Below, one piece after another: positions 46,804 to 58,199 of a stretch of 64,000 nucleotides of DNA. The notes beneath the pieces are model-generated. The model saw only the letters and a list, made by a program, of their open reading frames with translations. It was not told the origin of the DNA and did no database searches. Positions within the stretch are counted from its first letter, which is position 1; each line of letters opens with the position of its first letter. Origin of the DNA: Schistosoma mansoni (taxonomy: Eukaryota; Platyhelminthes; Trematoda; Strigeidida; Schistosomatidae); contig NC_031495.1 in the NCBI RefSeq assembly GCF_000237925.1, positions 32,836,706 to 32,900,705 on the forward strand, given 5' to 3'. Position numbers and translations under genes: made by a program.

Positions 46804-48240
46804 GGTAAATAAATCCCCGAAATCAATAGCTCTGAAAGTGTTCGACACTGGATGCTGACCACATTAGTTTTAATGGACTCACTTAGCTAAAGGCGCTTGG
46901 TCATGCATCCGCACCAGATCACGAGTTGGAACGGCGTGCTCAATTTCCCCTGAGATCACTAGCCAGTTTAGATCATTCTCTTCTCCGTATATTGATAATC
47001 TATCAAATATATTTTCCAACCTCTTCGCTTCTGACTTTTGATTTCACTGGGTGGGCGCGATTCAATTATAGAAGGTGTTACTGGTAAAGTGTTGTCAAAC
47101 TACAATACCTGTGGTATCTTTATTGGTGAGCCCGACGTGGTCTGGTACACCAACCTACAAGCTGTGAGTCTGTTCCCCTTTGGAATTTCATAAATCATTC
47201 CTTCATTTTAACTATAGTGATTTTTTTCGAGTTTTCGGATATTTTATTCGTCGTTCATTCTCATACTTGATTTTTCACTATGACGGAACAGACACTCAAA
47301 CTACTTAAGCTAATGAATATGTCCCCACCTTCGTTTCAACTAATGTCCTTTTGGCCAGAAAACATCGAAGCCTGGTTCTGCTACGCAGAGGCTGATTTCT
47401 GTGAGCACGGAATGACTAATTCACGCTCAGAATTCCTCGCGGTTGTAAAGGCACGACTGTGCGAATTCAACAGGTACGTAACACCTAGTATGTTTACTAG
47501 TGATGTTTCAGAACCTTAATAAACCCTAAAGCGGTTGACTCTAAAACGCGGAGATCTAACCGATCGACTAAGGTTAGATCAAATCCTTAATAACATTGAT
47601 CTGAAATATAGTTCAGGAACAGATGTGTTGCTAAGAATGAGAGAGGCAACTGGCCAAAGATCGCATATTCAGACAAATTTTCTTGTTAAAACTTTTTCAG
47701 CAGGTGGAAGCAGTACTTGTCTCGTTTCGAAACAACGCCATTGACGAGCTGACGGCATCTGCCGGCCGCGCCCTCGAAATCACGAAGGCCTCTAAGGCCG
47801 ACGTTTGTTCAGTCAATGAAAAACACCAAACGACCCAGAATGACATTAGGGATTATGTCATACACTTACACGTTATCTTAGATTTCGTGATGAGCGCTAA
47901 TGATCACATACCCTGTAAAGAAGCACTTCACGTAGGCGATCTGTCTCCAGACGACAAGAGAAGGGTAACCCTGACTGGTGTTGGTATCCTAACCAGTATG
48001 GAAAGTCTCCCAGCAATTGCAGAAAACCCTGCAATTACCCGAACTCAAAATTGAATAACACGAAAAACAATTCGGGAAACTTCCCAGCCGGCACGCGTTA
48101 ACGGTAACCGTAGCCGGCGAACATAGCCGTCTGTTATACGCCACAGATGTGATAACGAAAGTTCGCTAACTCGTCGACACTGGCGCAGAAGTTAGCGTTC
48201 TTCCTGCAAATTCTAACTAAAGGGCTTCACGAATTTGTTT
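46804..48240 (+). mobile_element. Gypsy-type LTR retrotransposon fossil (5' LTR, gag, protease-like part), broken
   Basis: An LTR of about 328 bp ends near 47131, followed at once by TGGTGAGCCCGACG (primer-binding-site-like) and a gag-like region from 47280 (FWPENIEAWF motif, as in gypsy gag). A retropepsin motif DTGAEVSVLP lies near 48175-48210. LTR length and gag type recall Boudicca of S. mansoni. RT, RNase H, integrase and 3' LTR are absent, the coding parts carry several breaks, and a CR1 fragment abuts it on the right. Clearly an old, dead copy. Confidence 0.72.
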
Positions 48241-48279
48241 CGAACTTACAGGGGGCCGTTATCGTCCCCATATGGATGC

Positions 48280-49235
48280 TACGACTGGTGGCGAATGGAT
48301 GACGTAGAAACAAAGAAAAGAAGGAAAGGAAGCCGAAACAGCACCTATTTGGTTGCGAAGTCCTTTCTACTTTCTACATTCTACTTTGCAGATTATTCCG
48401 CCAAAGTCCAAAAGCAAGAAAATATTTATCCCTATAGTAGACGAAAAAAGTTTGGCCTCATCAGACATTGTTGTGAGTAAATCGTTTGACTCACACGACT
48501 CTTTTACAATAAAAACCAACGGTAAGCACCCGTTAGTTAACAGGCAGGATCCGACATCATGATCGAAAACCTTGAATACGAATTTTAAAGAATGCAAATC
48601 CATTCCTAGCCTAATTACTCAGAATCCAGAGGAGTCCCCAGACAACCAATAAAGGGGAAATAAAGGCGAACAAAGGGGAAATAAAGCGGAAAATGTATTG
48701 GAAAATAAGTCGTAAATAAAGGGGAAATGCGCCAAAATGTCTGCTTTTTCGCCTGTCTGGGGGAAATAAAGCGGAATTTCCCCTTTCTGTCGCTCTGTTT
48801 TTCAAATGTCGCTAAATTTCCGATTGTCTTCCGATCGGAAGACAATAAAACTGCTAAAAGGCCTGCATACTATCTGGAGGCAGTGGAATCTGTCATCAGA
48901 AATTTGCTGCCTGAAAAGGTTTCGCAGGTACATATCATCAGAGTAATAAGACTCGGTAGGTGGGTTGGAAGCGAAACCAAACCAAGAAGGACCTTGAAGT
49001 TGGTACTCGGTAATTTTGACGAAGGAGACGTATTATTAAATAACGTATACAAAACTCGCTATTCAGATATCCGTATCCAACCATCTTGTGCACTTGAATA
49101 TCAAATTAAGTGGAAGAATGCCCTCACGGAGTTAAAAACTCAGAAGTTAAATGGCGAAACGAACCTTCTACAAAGAGTTTTCGGGTGATTAGGTCTTGGT
49201 AGAAAATGCTTCACGTATCTATATGGATAGAAAGA
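48280..49235 (+). mobile_element. CR1-like LINE ORF1 fragment with an insertion
   Basis: After a weak basic block, the reading ITQNPEESPDN runs up to 48645. It resumes after 48838 with KRPAYYLEAVESVIRNLLPEK and YSDIRIQPSCALEYQIKWKN, which parallels [10 protein letters not shown] and [16 protein letters not shown] in the CR1 copy at 30.8-31.8 kb. The 188-bp block between is the transposon end at 48638. Decayed, no ORF2. Confidence 0.65.
48638..48837 (+). mobile_element. CACTA-like terminal block inserted in CR1 (inverted match of 53201-53391)
   Basis: About 188 bp that is nearly identical (about three differences) to the reverse complement of 53201-53391. It contains AATAAAGGGGAAATAAAGG and GGGGGAAATAAAGCGG motifs. 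The match ends at TTTCCGATT (48825), just where the other copy enters its 31-bp tandem repeats. A 24-bp palindrome closes its right side. Probably a MITE-like or rearranged end of the same family. Confidence 0.7.
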
Positions 49236-49239
49236 ATGA

Positions 49240-50635
49240 TTCTCTGCATGTAGCTCGTTTTGTCTGTCTTACTAGCGAATGAGAAAATCTGAAAAAATTA
49301 TTAGTTTTGACTAGATCATCATAAATACTTAGTAAGTATACGTTACTTAATAATAATAAGAGCCTAATGAAATCCGTCTAATAAATCTAATCTGCTCAAC
49401 TAAATATTAGTAAAGGAAACCTGGTTGTTCAATTTTCACTACCAGTAATCTGTAGAACATAAATTAATTCGATTGTATGAGAAGCATAAAAGCCAATGTT
49501 TCTGGAATTACATATGCAACAAGGAATGTCATGTATGACTTTTTTAACTCTAAAAACTGACAAATTTTGTCAGACTCAGTCAACATGAAATTCACTCAAC
49601 ACTAGTAAAACACTTTTGAAACGAATTAAATTCTGACCCCTTTGGTAATGCGAAGCTACTCACTGTCGAATTATTCGGTGTTTGATTTGAGGTCCTTTTA
49701 AATAATACTCCATATTTTTCTTATATGCATGTCACTGAGGATACGGGTGAATACAGCTAGAGTTAGTCAAAGGAAATCTGTTATCTAAGTTACAATATCT
49801 TGGCAAGCTTTTTATCCTGTGAGTTGAGTCAGAGAACGAAAATCTGTCTAGATCATCTATCTGAACTACAACTGTTCACCACGTTAAAATCATAGGAACA
49901 ATTGCTTGTCTTGGAATTGCATTCATTAATGATAAACAGATAAAGTAAACGACTCATTCACATTACAAATCATATTTTAAACACCAACGTGCATCCATGT
50001 GAATATACCAAAAATACCTTATTCAGAATTAACTAGGTCATGAACACCCGCTAATTATATACGTTTCAGATTAAATATTAAAACTTTTCGGATAAGCTTC
50101 GATAGTGAAATTGTTGATGATCGTGATTTTTCATTAGTACATTTAATAATCAGTCAAGGGTAAATATATTCTAAAAGATTTATCACATATCTAATGAATA
50201 TTTCCTAAATGATTGATCAGAACTATTGCATTCTTTATGAAATACTAATAGTAACGTGTGTATGAATGAAAACATGGCATTCATATCAGACAAATAATGA
50301 ATATGTTTCAAACAGGTCGTATCATCAAATAATTCTTATTTGCTGACATATATGTCAACTTCTTAAAATAAATCAGCTGCGAAGATCATATCAACTTACT
50401 ACTGGTTTATATAAGTCTATATATACATACATCGTAAATAAGTCAACTTGTATAGTAAAATTCCTAATCACAAATGTATACACCACACAATAATTCAACT
50501 TCACACTCATTATTAGGCAAGTCAACCGAATCTTTTTTCCATACTGTAGATGAAATGCATTTAATAAAAAAGGTAGTACGTAAGTATAAAATAAGTGTAT
50601 ATACCTATGTTAGTATTATATTTGACACAAGTATG
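49240..50635. other. Intergenic, nothing recognised
   Basis: AT-rich, no element or gene recognised. Confidence 0.55.
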
Positions 50636-50639
50636 TTTG

Positions 50640-51718
50640 TCGAAAACTCTGTACTGCTGCACTCCGGTCACGAAGAGGAAAATGCTCCACACACTCACGG
50701 AGTTGCTCTAATGCCGTCCAGAAAAGCACGAAATGCATTTGTAGGATGCGAATCTCTCGGATCCAGGGTAATTAAAGCATCATTCAAAACAAAGAAGGAG
50801 GGATCACAATGAATGTTATCCAATGCTATGCACCCACCAATGATAGCAACGACGACAATAAAGATCAGTTCTTTTCGAGGCTTCAATCAATCATAGCGAA
50901 GTGCCCAAGAAATGACCTCACCATCCTGATGGGATATCTAAACACTAAAGTCGGAGTGGACAACACAGTATATGAAGATATAATAGGACGACATGGACAG
51001 TGAGAGAGAAATGAAAATGGGGAGAGATTTGCAAATCTATGTGCATTCAACAAATTGGTTATAGGCGGCACAATATTTCCACACAAACGCATACACAAAG
51101 CTACATGGATCTCACCAGACCACACCACAGAGAACTAAATAGTTCATACATACATACACGAAGGAAAAAGCAAGATTCACAAATACAACACGGAGAACAC
51201 CAATCCAGTCACACTTAATGGAGAAACTCTGGAAGATGTGAGGACATTCGCGTACCTGGAAATCATCATTGATGAACAAGGAGGATCTGATGCGGATGTA
51301 AAGGCGAGGATTGGTAAAGCAAGGGCAGCATTTCTACAATTGAAGAACATATGGAAGTCAAAACAACTGTCAACTAATTTCAAAGTGAGAATCTTCAATA
51401 CGAACGTCAAGAAAGTTAGTTCTACTGTACGGAGCTGAAACATGGAGAATTACTACATCCATCGTCAAGAAGGTACGAGTATTTATAAACAGTTGTCGAC
51501 ACAAAATACTCAACATTCACTAGCTGGATACCATCAGCAACATCGTTTTATGGGAGAAGACAAACCAGCTTCCAGCTGAAAAGGAGATTGGGGAACGACG
51601 TCGGAAGTGGATAGGACATGCTTTGAGGAAATCACAAAACTGCATCATGAGACATGCCCTAATTTGGAATCCGGAAGGTAAGCGGAAAAGAGGAAGCCCG
51701 AAGAACACATTACTTTGG
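50640..51718 (+). mobile_element. RTE LINE fragment, internally deleted
   Basis: 5' part (50640-51135): endonuclease pieces ([32 protein letters not shown]). 3' part (about 51150-51718): [20 protein letters not shown] through NPEGKRKRG and PKNTLLWEI. The middle, including the RT core, is missing. More diverged than the copies in MAP4K, so older. It runs directly into CACTA sequence at about 51718 without the (GTAA)n tail. Confidence 0.82.
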
Positions 51719-52276
51719 GAAATAGTTTATAATGTGCATTCGCTACAGCATCTTCCGGACGATGTTCTAGCACATGGACCTTTAGATAGCTACTCAGCAT
51801 TTCCATTCGAGTCTTATATGAGACAAATTAAGAAATCCGTACACAGTGGGTATTCCGTGGCTAAGCAAGCAGCTCAGCGTTATGCGGAACAAATTTCTTT
51901 CTGCGATAGGCTCCAGGTTGACATTTCGACTAATGATAACCCAGTGATAGGTAAGGCTGACTCACGCAAGCAAGTAATAATGTTTAGGAATAGCCAAATA
52001 AATTCATTTCAGCCTGATAACGTTGTAGTAGTAAACGGAAAGCCGGGATTGACTACTGATATTCAGGATAGTGGACTATTAAAATTCAGGCAATTTACAG
52101 ACCCACAAAATTACTTTACAGATCCATTACCTTCAACTGATATAGGAATATTTAAATGCTCCGTAGTTAGCAGTGCATACAGTTGGGTTTCCATTCGTGA
52201 TGTTGACTGTAAATGTATGTCTATTAATTGTGTTAATCATTTGGTTATTGTCCCTTTGTTGCACACTGTTATGTAA
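51718..52276 (+). pseudogene. CACTA (EnSpm) transposase C-terminal remnant
   Basis: Reads [35 protein letters not shown], and ends [10 protein letters not shown]. In animal and plant CACTA transposases the H.L.HL.DDV..GPLD.FSAFPFE block is the conserved region downstream of the catalytic core, so only the C-terminal quarter is here. The open frame continues upstream into the RTE fragment (51623-51717), making a chimeric ORF. It lies 100 bp before the unidentified exons and 690 bp before the subterminal repeats. Confidence 0.72.
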
Positions 52277-52376
52277 TTGTATTTCATTTAATTTCCTGTT
52301 ATGTTATATTTAGTCTCCAATCAATAAGTAAGATGAAGTAAGAAGAAGTAAGATGAATAAGGTTTTTAAACTTCAG

Positions 52377-52801
52377 GTGCACTGACTAATCGATTCCTGT
52401 CGTCATCTGTCAATGAGAAAGACCTTGCGAAACTATATGACATGGCGACGCAAAGTTATTTCCACGACATGAGAGACAAAGTACAGAAGCGTCATCGACG
52501 GAATAAAGAACACGTATGTACGGCTTTAAAGTGATTACTGTTTTTTCATTATCTATAGGAACAGTCTTCCGTGTTCAAGGACATAACCGTAAGTTCAGCT
52601 TCCAGTACTTTGTTGTGCAAAACAAGTTTCCTAGATTTAGTAACGTTTTTCTTCATCACATTTTAGAATTCATAAGAATTGTTTGACTCTCCATAGTCCA
52701 ACAGGCCTGGTGGAAAGAATGAATACGTGAAATGCCTGGTCCGTGACAATGACAATTACATAAGGAGCATTGATGCTCTACCATCTGCCAACTGCCCATA
52801 A
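52377..52801 (+). CDS. 3' exons of an unidentified gene (possibly the CACTA transposon's own second ORF)
   Basis: Three small exons (52377-52513, 52559-52588, 52697-52801) have clean acceptors and donors and matching phases (2, 0, 0). The first is preceded by a pyrimidine-rich CTTCAG acceptor. The encoded piece is hydrophilic: it begins ALTNRFLSSSVNEKDLAKL, contains the basic stretch KVQKRHRRNKE, passes through EQSSVFKDIT, and ends DALPSANCP before TAA. An AATAAA follows at 52831. I recognise no domain. It starts only 100 bp after a CACTA transposase remnant on the same strand and sits directly inside the subterminal repeats at 52969, which fits an element-encoded protein. A host gene with distant 5' exons remains possible. 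I found no convincing upstream exon with the required 1-nt phase. Confidence 0.5.
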
Positions 52802-52830
52802 CTTTGTACATTGATGAACTTTTTGTTTTC

Positions 52831-52836
52831 AATAAA
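52831..52836 (+). terminator. Poly(A) signal of the unidentified 52.4-kb gene
   Basis: AATAAA lies 30 bp after the TAA at 52799-52801. It supports this being a true 3' terminal exon. Confidence 0.55.
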
Positions 52837-52968
52837 AATTTGGAAATTATACTATATTTTACGTACTTTACATTATTCGTGTGCTGTGTTGTGGGAATGA
52901 AAGCGAACACAGGAGGCGGTTGCGGTAAATGCATCAGTGTGTATGTAGTGGAAAAGTAGACAATGTAG

Positions 52969-53214
52969 CGGATATTTAGGCAAATAATCGGCTATTCGTC
53001 GGATATTCAGGGGAAAAATCGGAAATTCGTCGGATATCTAAGGGAAAAGTCGGCTATTCGTCGGATATTTAGGGGAAAAGTCGGCTATTCGTCGGGTATT
53101 CAGGGGAAAAATCGGAAATTCGTCGGATATCTAAGGGAAAAGTCGGCTATTCGTCGGATATTTAGGGGAAAAGTCGGCTATTCGTCGGATATTTAGGGGA
53201 AAAATCGGAAATTT
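52969..53214 (+). repeat. 31-bp subterminal tandem repeats
   Basis: About eight units of the type CGGATATTTAGGGGAAAAGT followed by CGGCTATTCGT. Two variants alternate (CGGCTATT or CGGAAATT; TTTAGGGG, TTCAGGGG or TCTAAGGG). They border the terminal block at 53201-53391, as subterminal repeats do in CACTA elements, where the element's own protein binds them. Confidence 0.85.
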
Positions 53215-53391
53215 AGCGACATTTAAAAAACAGAGCGACAGAAAGGGGAAATTCCGCTTTATTTCCCCCAGACAGGCGAAAAAGCAGACATTTTGGCGCA
53301 TTTCCCCTTTATTTACGACTTATTTTCCAATACATTTTCCGCCTTATTTCCCCTTTGTTCGCCTTTATTTCCCCTTTATTGGTTGTTTGGG
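53201..53391 (-). repeat. Right terminal block of a CACTA-like transposon
   Basis: About 190 bp, inverted match of 48638-48825. The outer end reads CACCCAAACAACC on the minus strand, a CAC start reminiscent of CACTA termini. The inner end merges with the 31-bp repeats. It marks the probable right edge of the element that contains 51718-53391. Confidence 0.7.
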
Positions 53392-53394
53392 TGA

Positions 53395-54060
53395 TATCAT
53401 GTTTTTTCATATTTCATGCAATTGATTCTCTTTACGAGTAGGACTTTTTTGTATTATTACAGTTATTATTATTATTGCTATTATTATGGGTTATAATGTA
53501 GTCAAGCTGTATGAATTAAAAAATTACGTTACATTTTCCTAAATATCAGTTTAATTTCTTTACCAAGTAATTTATATCTGTAGAAGTTTTCCTTCAGTAC
53601 AGACACTATGAACCTATTAGAACCTATGAACCAATCAGTACGAATTTAGAAATCTTGCCCTGAGGGTGAAGCTAGGTAACTTCTGACATCTGGAACATGC
53701 TCGACGAACGCGCTTTCCCAAGGTCATAGTTCAAACCAAGCGCTCCGCAAGCCTACTTTATAACAACTACAAACTTAAAAAGCTGCGTTACATAAATACT
53801 TAGCACGACCGAAACCCTAATACACTCTTTGTCGAGATTGGATCTGGTATGTAAAGTGGACGTCATGCCACTTTGGAAACTATTCTTATGAAAACACATT
53901 ATATTTAAACGATTGAACTGCTATCAACTTTTATAGATTGTAATTACTAAATAACCTTGCTTGGGATGCATACTGTGAACCAGTATATGTTGTAAATTGT
54001 AGGCCATGCCTGTAAAAATGGCGTGTACCTGCTATTGCAGAAATATATCATTATTATTAT
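53395..54060. other. Unclassified sequence ending in an (ATT)n tract
   Basis: The stretch from about 53590 ends ...GCAGAAATATATCATTATTA and so on, like the 3' end of a retroposon, immediately before the duplicated RTE segment. No coding content recognised. Confidence 0.4.
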
Positions 54061-56790
54061 TCATAGCGAAGTGCCCAAGAAATAACCTCACCATCCTGAT
54101 GGGATATCTAAACACTAAAGTCGGAGTGGACAACACAGTATATGAAGATATAATAGGACGACATGGACAGTGAGAGAGAAATGAAAATGGGGAGAGATTT
54201 GCAAATCTATGTGCATTCAACAAATTGGTTATAGGCGGCACAATATTTCCACACAAACGCATACACAAAGCTACATGGATCTCACCAGACCACACCACAG
54301 AGAACCAGATGGATCATATTTGTATCAACAAAAAATTCCGAAGGACAATGGAAGATGTGAGAACCAGGAGAAAAGCTGACATAGCTTCAGATCACCACCA
54401 CCTGGTTGTAGCCAAGATGAAACTGAAGCTAAAGAAATACTGGACAACTGGGGAAACAGCATTAAAATGGTTCAATACAGCCTTCCTTCCACATACTGAC
54501 AAACTCAACAAATTCAAGATAACTCTCAACAACAGGTTTCAAGCTCTACAGGATCTGCTGAAACAACAAGAAGCTACGATGGAGGACAACTGGAAAGGGA
54601 TCAAAGGAGCATTAACTTCAACGTGTCAGGAGGTTATGGGTTGCAAGAAGCATCATCATGAGGAATGGATCTCTATGGGAACCCTGAATAAGATTGAAGA
54701 GAGGAAGAACAAGAAAATTGCAATTGAAAACAGTCAAACACGAGCAAAGAAAGTCAAGACAGGCTGAATACACGGGGGCAATACTGTAGTGAAAAAAAGC
54801 ACTACAGCGGACATAGCATAGCGATGATAGAAGAAAAAGTCGTGGAAGAAAAAAGTATGAAACAACTTTATGACGCAACGAAGGAACTATCAGGGAATTA
54901 CACTAAACCTGAGGTATAGACCAAGGACAGAGGAGGCAAACCACTGAAGTTCAAGGACAGGGGAACAAATGGTTGAAAAGTTTCGGGGAACTCTTAAACA
55001 GCCCAGCTCCACTGAATACACCAGACATCGAAACAGAACACACAAACCACGCTCCAGATATCACTCCACCAACGATCGATGAAATCAAGATGGTCATGAG
55101 ACAAATCAAGAATGGGAAAGCAGCAGGACCTGGCAATATACCCATTGGATCATTGAAGTCAGGCACATAATTTGTGGTGTCGGTTACTTATATCCACATA
55201 AGTATTATATGATAATGGTCAGGTGCAGAATGCATTTCAGTAGTAGATAAGGAAAGAACGAGAACGGGTCGCAATTGGTATGAAAATGCATAAACAACGA
55301 AATTGGAGACAGTGGATAGTTTGCAAATTATCTGTTTGCTTTATGGTTGTCAGATTTTAGTGAGATATTCTGTAATTTTGCGCTCAAGTATATTCAATTG
55401 TCCCCACTCGTCTTCTTGTTCACTACAAAGTAACTCAAATATGCTACACTTTCCATACAGGAAGATTTCGGAGGAAGAACAAGTTCCGACAGACCGGAAA
55501 GAAAGACATCTCATCAAGATACCAAAGAATGATCGGAGCAAGTGTGAGAACTACACAGGCATCACAATGATGTCAGTACCAAAAGTTTTCGAAAGAAAGT
55601 TATTGAACCTGATGAAAGACGCAGTAGACGTCCAACATCAAATCAGCAGGCTGGATTCCGTAGGATTAATCATGTCCCAACTAAATCGTGACACTACAGA
55701 TCATCGTTGTACAACCGATTGAATGGAACACGTCACTAAATATTAAATCCATTGGCTATGAGAAAGCATTTGACATTGTGGATAGGAGAAACTTATGGAA
55801 CCTACTACGACACTATAGTGTACCTGAGATCGTCAATATCATATGGAATTCACACGACGGACTATAGTGCAAAGTTGTGCATGGAGTATAGCTGACAGGC
55901 CAATCTCAAGTAAGGACCGGAGTCAGACAAGACTGACTATTCTCCTTCCTCTTTCTTCTGTTGGATGACTGGATTATGAAGACCCCGGCATCCTACAGGA
56001 AGCACTTAATACAATGGACAGGTTGCATGCAGCTGAACTTCTCTGATGACCTGGCTCTTCTATCCCATACGCATCAACAAATACATGTGAAGACAAACAG
56101 TGTATCAGCAGCCTCTGCATCAGCACGATACTCGAAAACAATACGGAGAACACAAACTCAGCCACATTCGATGGAGAACCTATGAAGGATGTAGAAACCT
56201 TAACGTATCTGGATAGCATCATTGATTAACAGGTAGAATCTGGTGCGGATGTGAAGGCAAGGATTGGCAAAAGAAGAACAGCATCCTTACAACTGAACAA
56301 CATGTGGAACTCAAAACAACTGTCAACCATTATCAAAATCAAAATCTCCAATACGAAAGTTAGTTCTACTGTACGGAGCTAAACTTGGTGAACTACCAAA
56401 ACCATCATCAAAAAGTTATGAGTATTTGTAGACAATTGTCTACGTGAGATACTCAATGTCCGTTGGTCGGATACCATTAGCAACAGCCTACTGGAGACGA
56501 GAACAAACCAACCTCCAGTTGAAGAAGAAATTAGGAAAAGACGCTGGACATGGATACAATATGTATTGTGGAAATAATCAAACTGCATCACGAGGCAAGC
56601 GCTAATTTGGAATCGTGAAGGGAAACGGAAAAGAGGAAGGTTATAGAACACACTGCGCCGAGAATTAGAATCAGACATGAAAAAGATGAATAGCAACTGG
56701 AAAGGATTGCCCAGGAAGAGTTAGATGGAGAATTCTGGTTGGGGGCGTGTTCCTCCACGAGGGTAACAGGCATGAGTAAGTATGTACGAA
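54061..56790 (+). mobile_element. RTE LINE, old copy with multiple lesions
   Basis: Starts inside the endonuclease domain after an (ATT)n tract. Contains [38 protein letters not shown], the linker [16 protein letters not shown] pieces (IDEIKMVMRQIKNGKAAG, LNFSDDLALL with Ser for Ala) and the C-terminal region, ending GGGTAACAGGCATGAGTAAG. Many stops and frameshifts, plus a 280-bp unrelated insert around 55180-55460. The first 245 bp duplicates 50891-51135 with one difference. Confidence 0.85.
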
Positions 56791-56794
56791 AATT

Positions 56795-57865
56795 TACTCC
56801 CCTGTTTCGATGACCATTGTGTCTTATAACATATCATCCCAGTTTAGTAATTTATTACATAACATTCTGTAGCATTTTTAACAAGTTTATTACGTTTGTA
56901 AACTGTCGTGGCTTGTATAATATATTGTTGTTTAGGAATTAAATATCATTGTTATTACACTACAAACACATTTTAAAAAATACAGTAACTGTACACATCA
57001 CCAACAGAAACCCATATGTGTTCGTGACTAACTACAGTGCACCTAAATGTACGTACGTTATTTTAAGGTAATTGTTCTATTTAATAGTCAGGCGCACAGT
57101 GAAAGCTGTAAACCTATTTAAGCCGTTTTCACCCATATCAGCCACTATCCTAGGTATGCTGTATGGAATTACCGCGCAATCCGGTTTGAAGAAAGTGAGG
57201 CTAATATTACAATACATAATTGTCTGTTTCTTATAGGCATTTTTAACTGACGTGCCCTTAGCACTCAAACAAATGCTAGCTTGGGACCTATCCCACAAAT
57301 ATGTCTTTTCTCATAACGTGAAGCTGCTTACTCCGCTAAAATGTAAATGTTTTGGATTGATTTCTTATTCTACCTAAAGTTAGACTCAATTGGGGACGCG
57401 GATTGCGAATCAGGAGCTCTATGCAAGCAAAATTTATTAGTTGGGTGTTGCAACTTAGTTCCATTAATATTCCTTAAGAAAATTACTTAAATCATGTCCA
57501 TCAGAATCCATTGCATTTATACGTAACTTACAATGTGCTAATAGGTCTATGGCTGATGCTTAACATTAAAAATTTAAATAGAGACAACGACAAGCAATTT
57601 TGTGAACTATGGGGCCTTAAGTAAACAGGGATGATTAAAATACTGTCGCTTTCCAGACTGATGCCAAATCTGACGTAAGATACACTAGAATTCAAGACGA
57701 GAACTTGCAGTAAGGTGTGAAATGTCTTTATTTCTGTAATAATAGCTTCATTCGTGTTTCTTAATTTCTTGATCTTCTGATGTCAGTCTACTGCTATGTA
57801 TTATTCAGTGTGCGTAGGGTATCACATAAACGACACATTTACTCAGAATATGACCCTGCAAATCA
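56795..57865. other. Intergenic, nothing recognised
   Basis: No gene or element recognised between the RTE tail and the repeat at 57868. Confidence 0.55.
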
Positions 57866-57867
57866 CC

Positions 57868-58060
57868 AATGCAGATGATCTGTGACGACTGATTGGAGGC
57901 CTACTCGAGTTAGACGGGTATGGTGTGAAGGACTAGTCACAAATCACGGTTAGTACTTAATGTGGATTACCCTTTCGTCGCATCCGGGTTCTATGGCCGC
58001 TTTGATGACCGTATGGCACAAACGACGTTATTGAAGAAATATATTAGTAGGAGCAAGTTC
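57868..58060 (+). repeat. Unclassified dispersed repeat, copy 1 (partner at 62517)
   Basis: Shares CGA.TGGAGG.CCTACTCGAG with TTAGACGG, then GGATTACCC.TTCG, TTTGA.GACCGTA and ACGACGTTA-type blocks with 62517-62705. Class unknown. Confidence 0.6.
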
Positions 58061-58199
58061 AAAGAACATGGTGCGACCACCACCGTATGGACCAGTCAAT
58101 GGTGTGCAGTTGACTAGTGCAGGTTCGTCGTTTTTGGCCCTGACGAAAATCAGTGAACTGTTTGATATTCAGTGACTCGACTGCTGGGTGATTTGACTA

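Noticed and set aside
48615-48845. Minus-strand ORFs rich in Phe/Pro/Leu as a membrane protein
   Set aside because: They are translation of the GGGGAAATAAAG-rich transposon end and recur as DNA at 53.2-53.4 kb.
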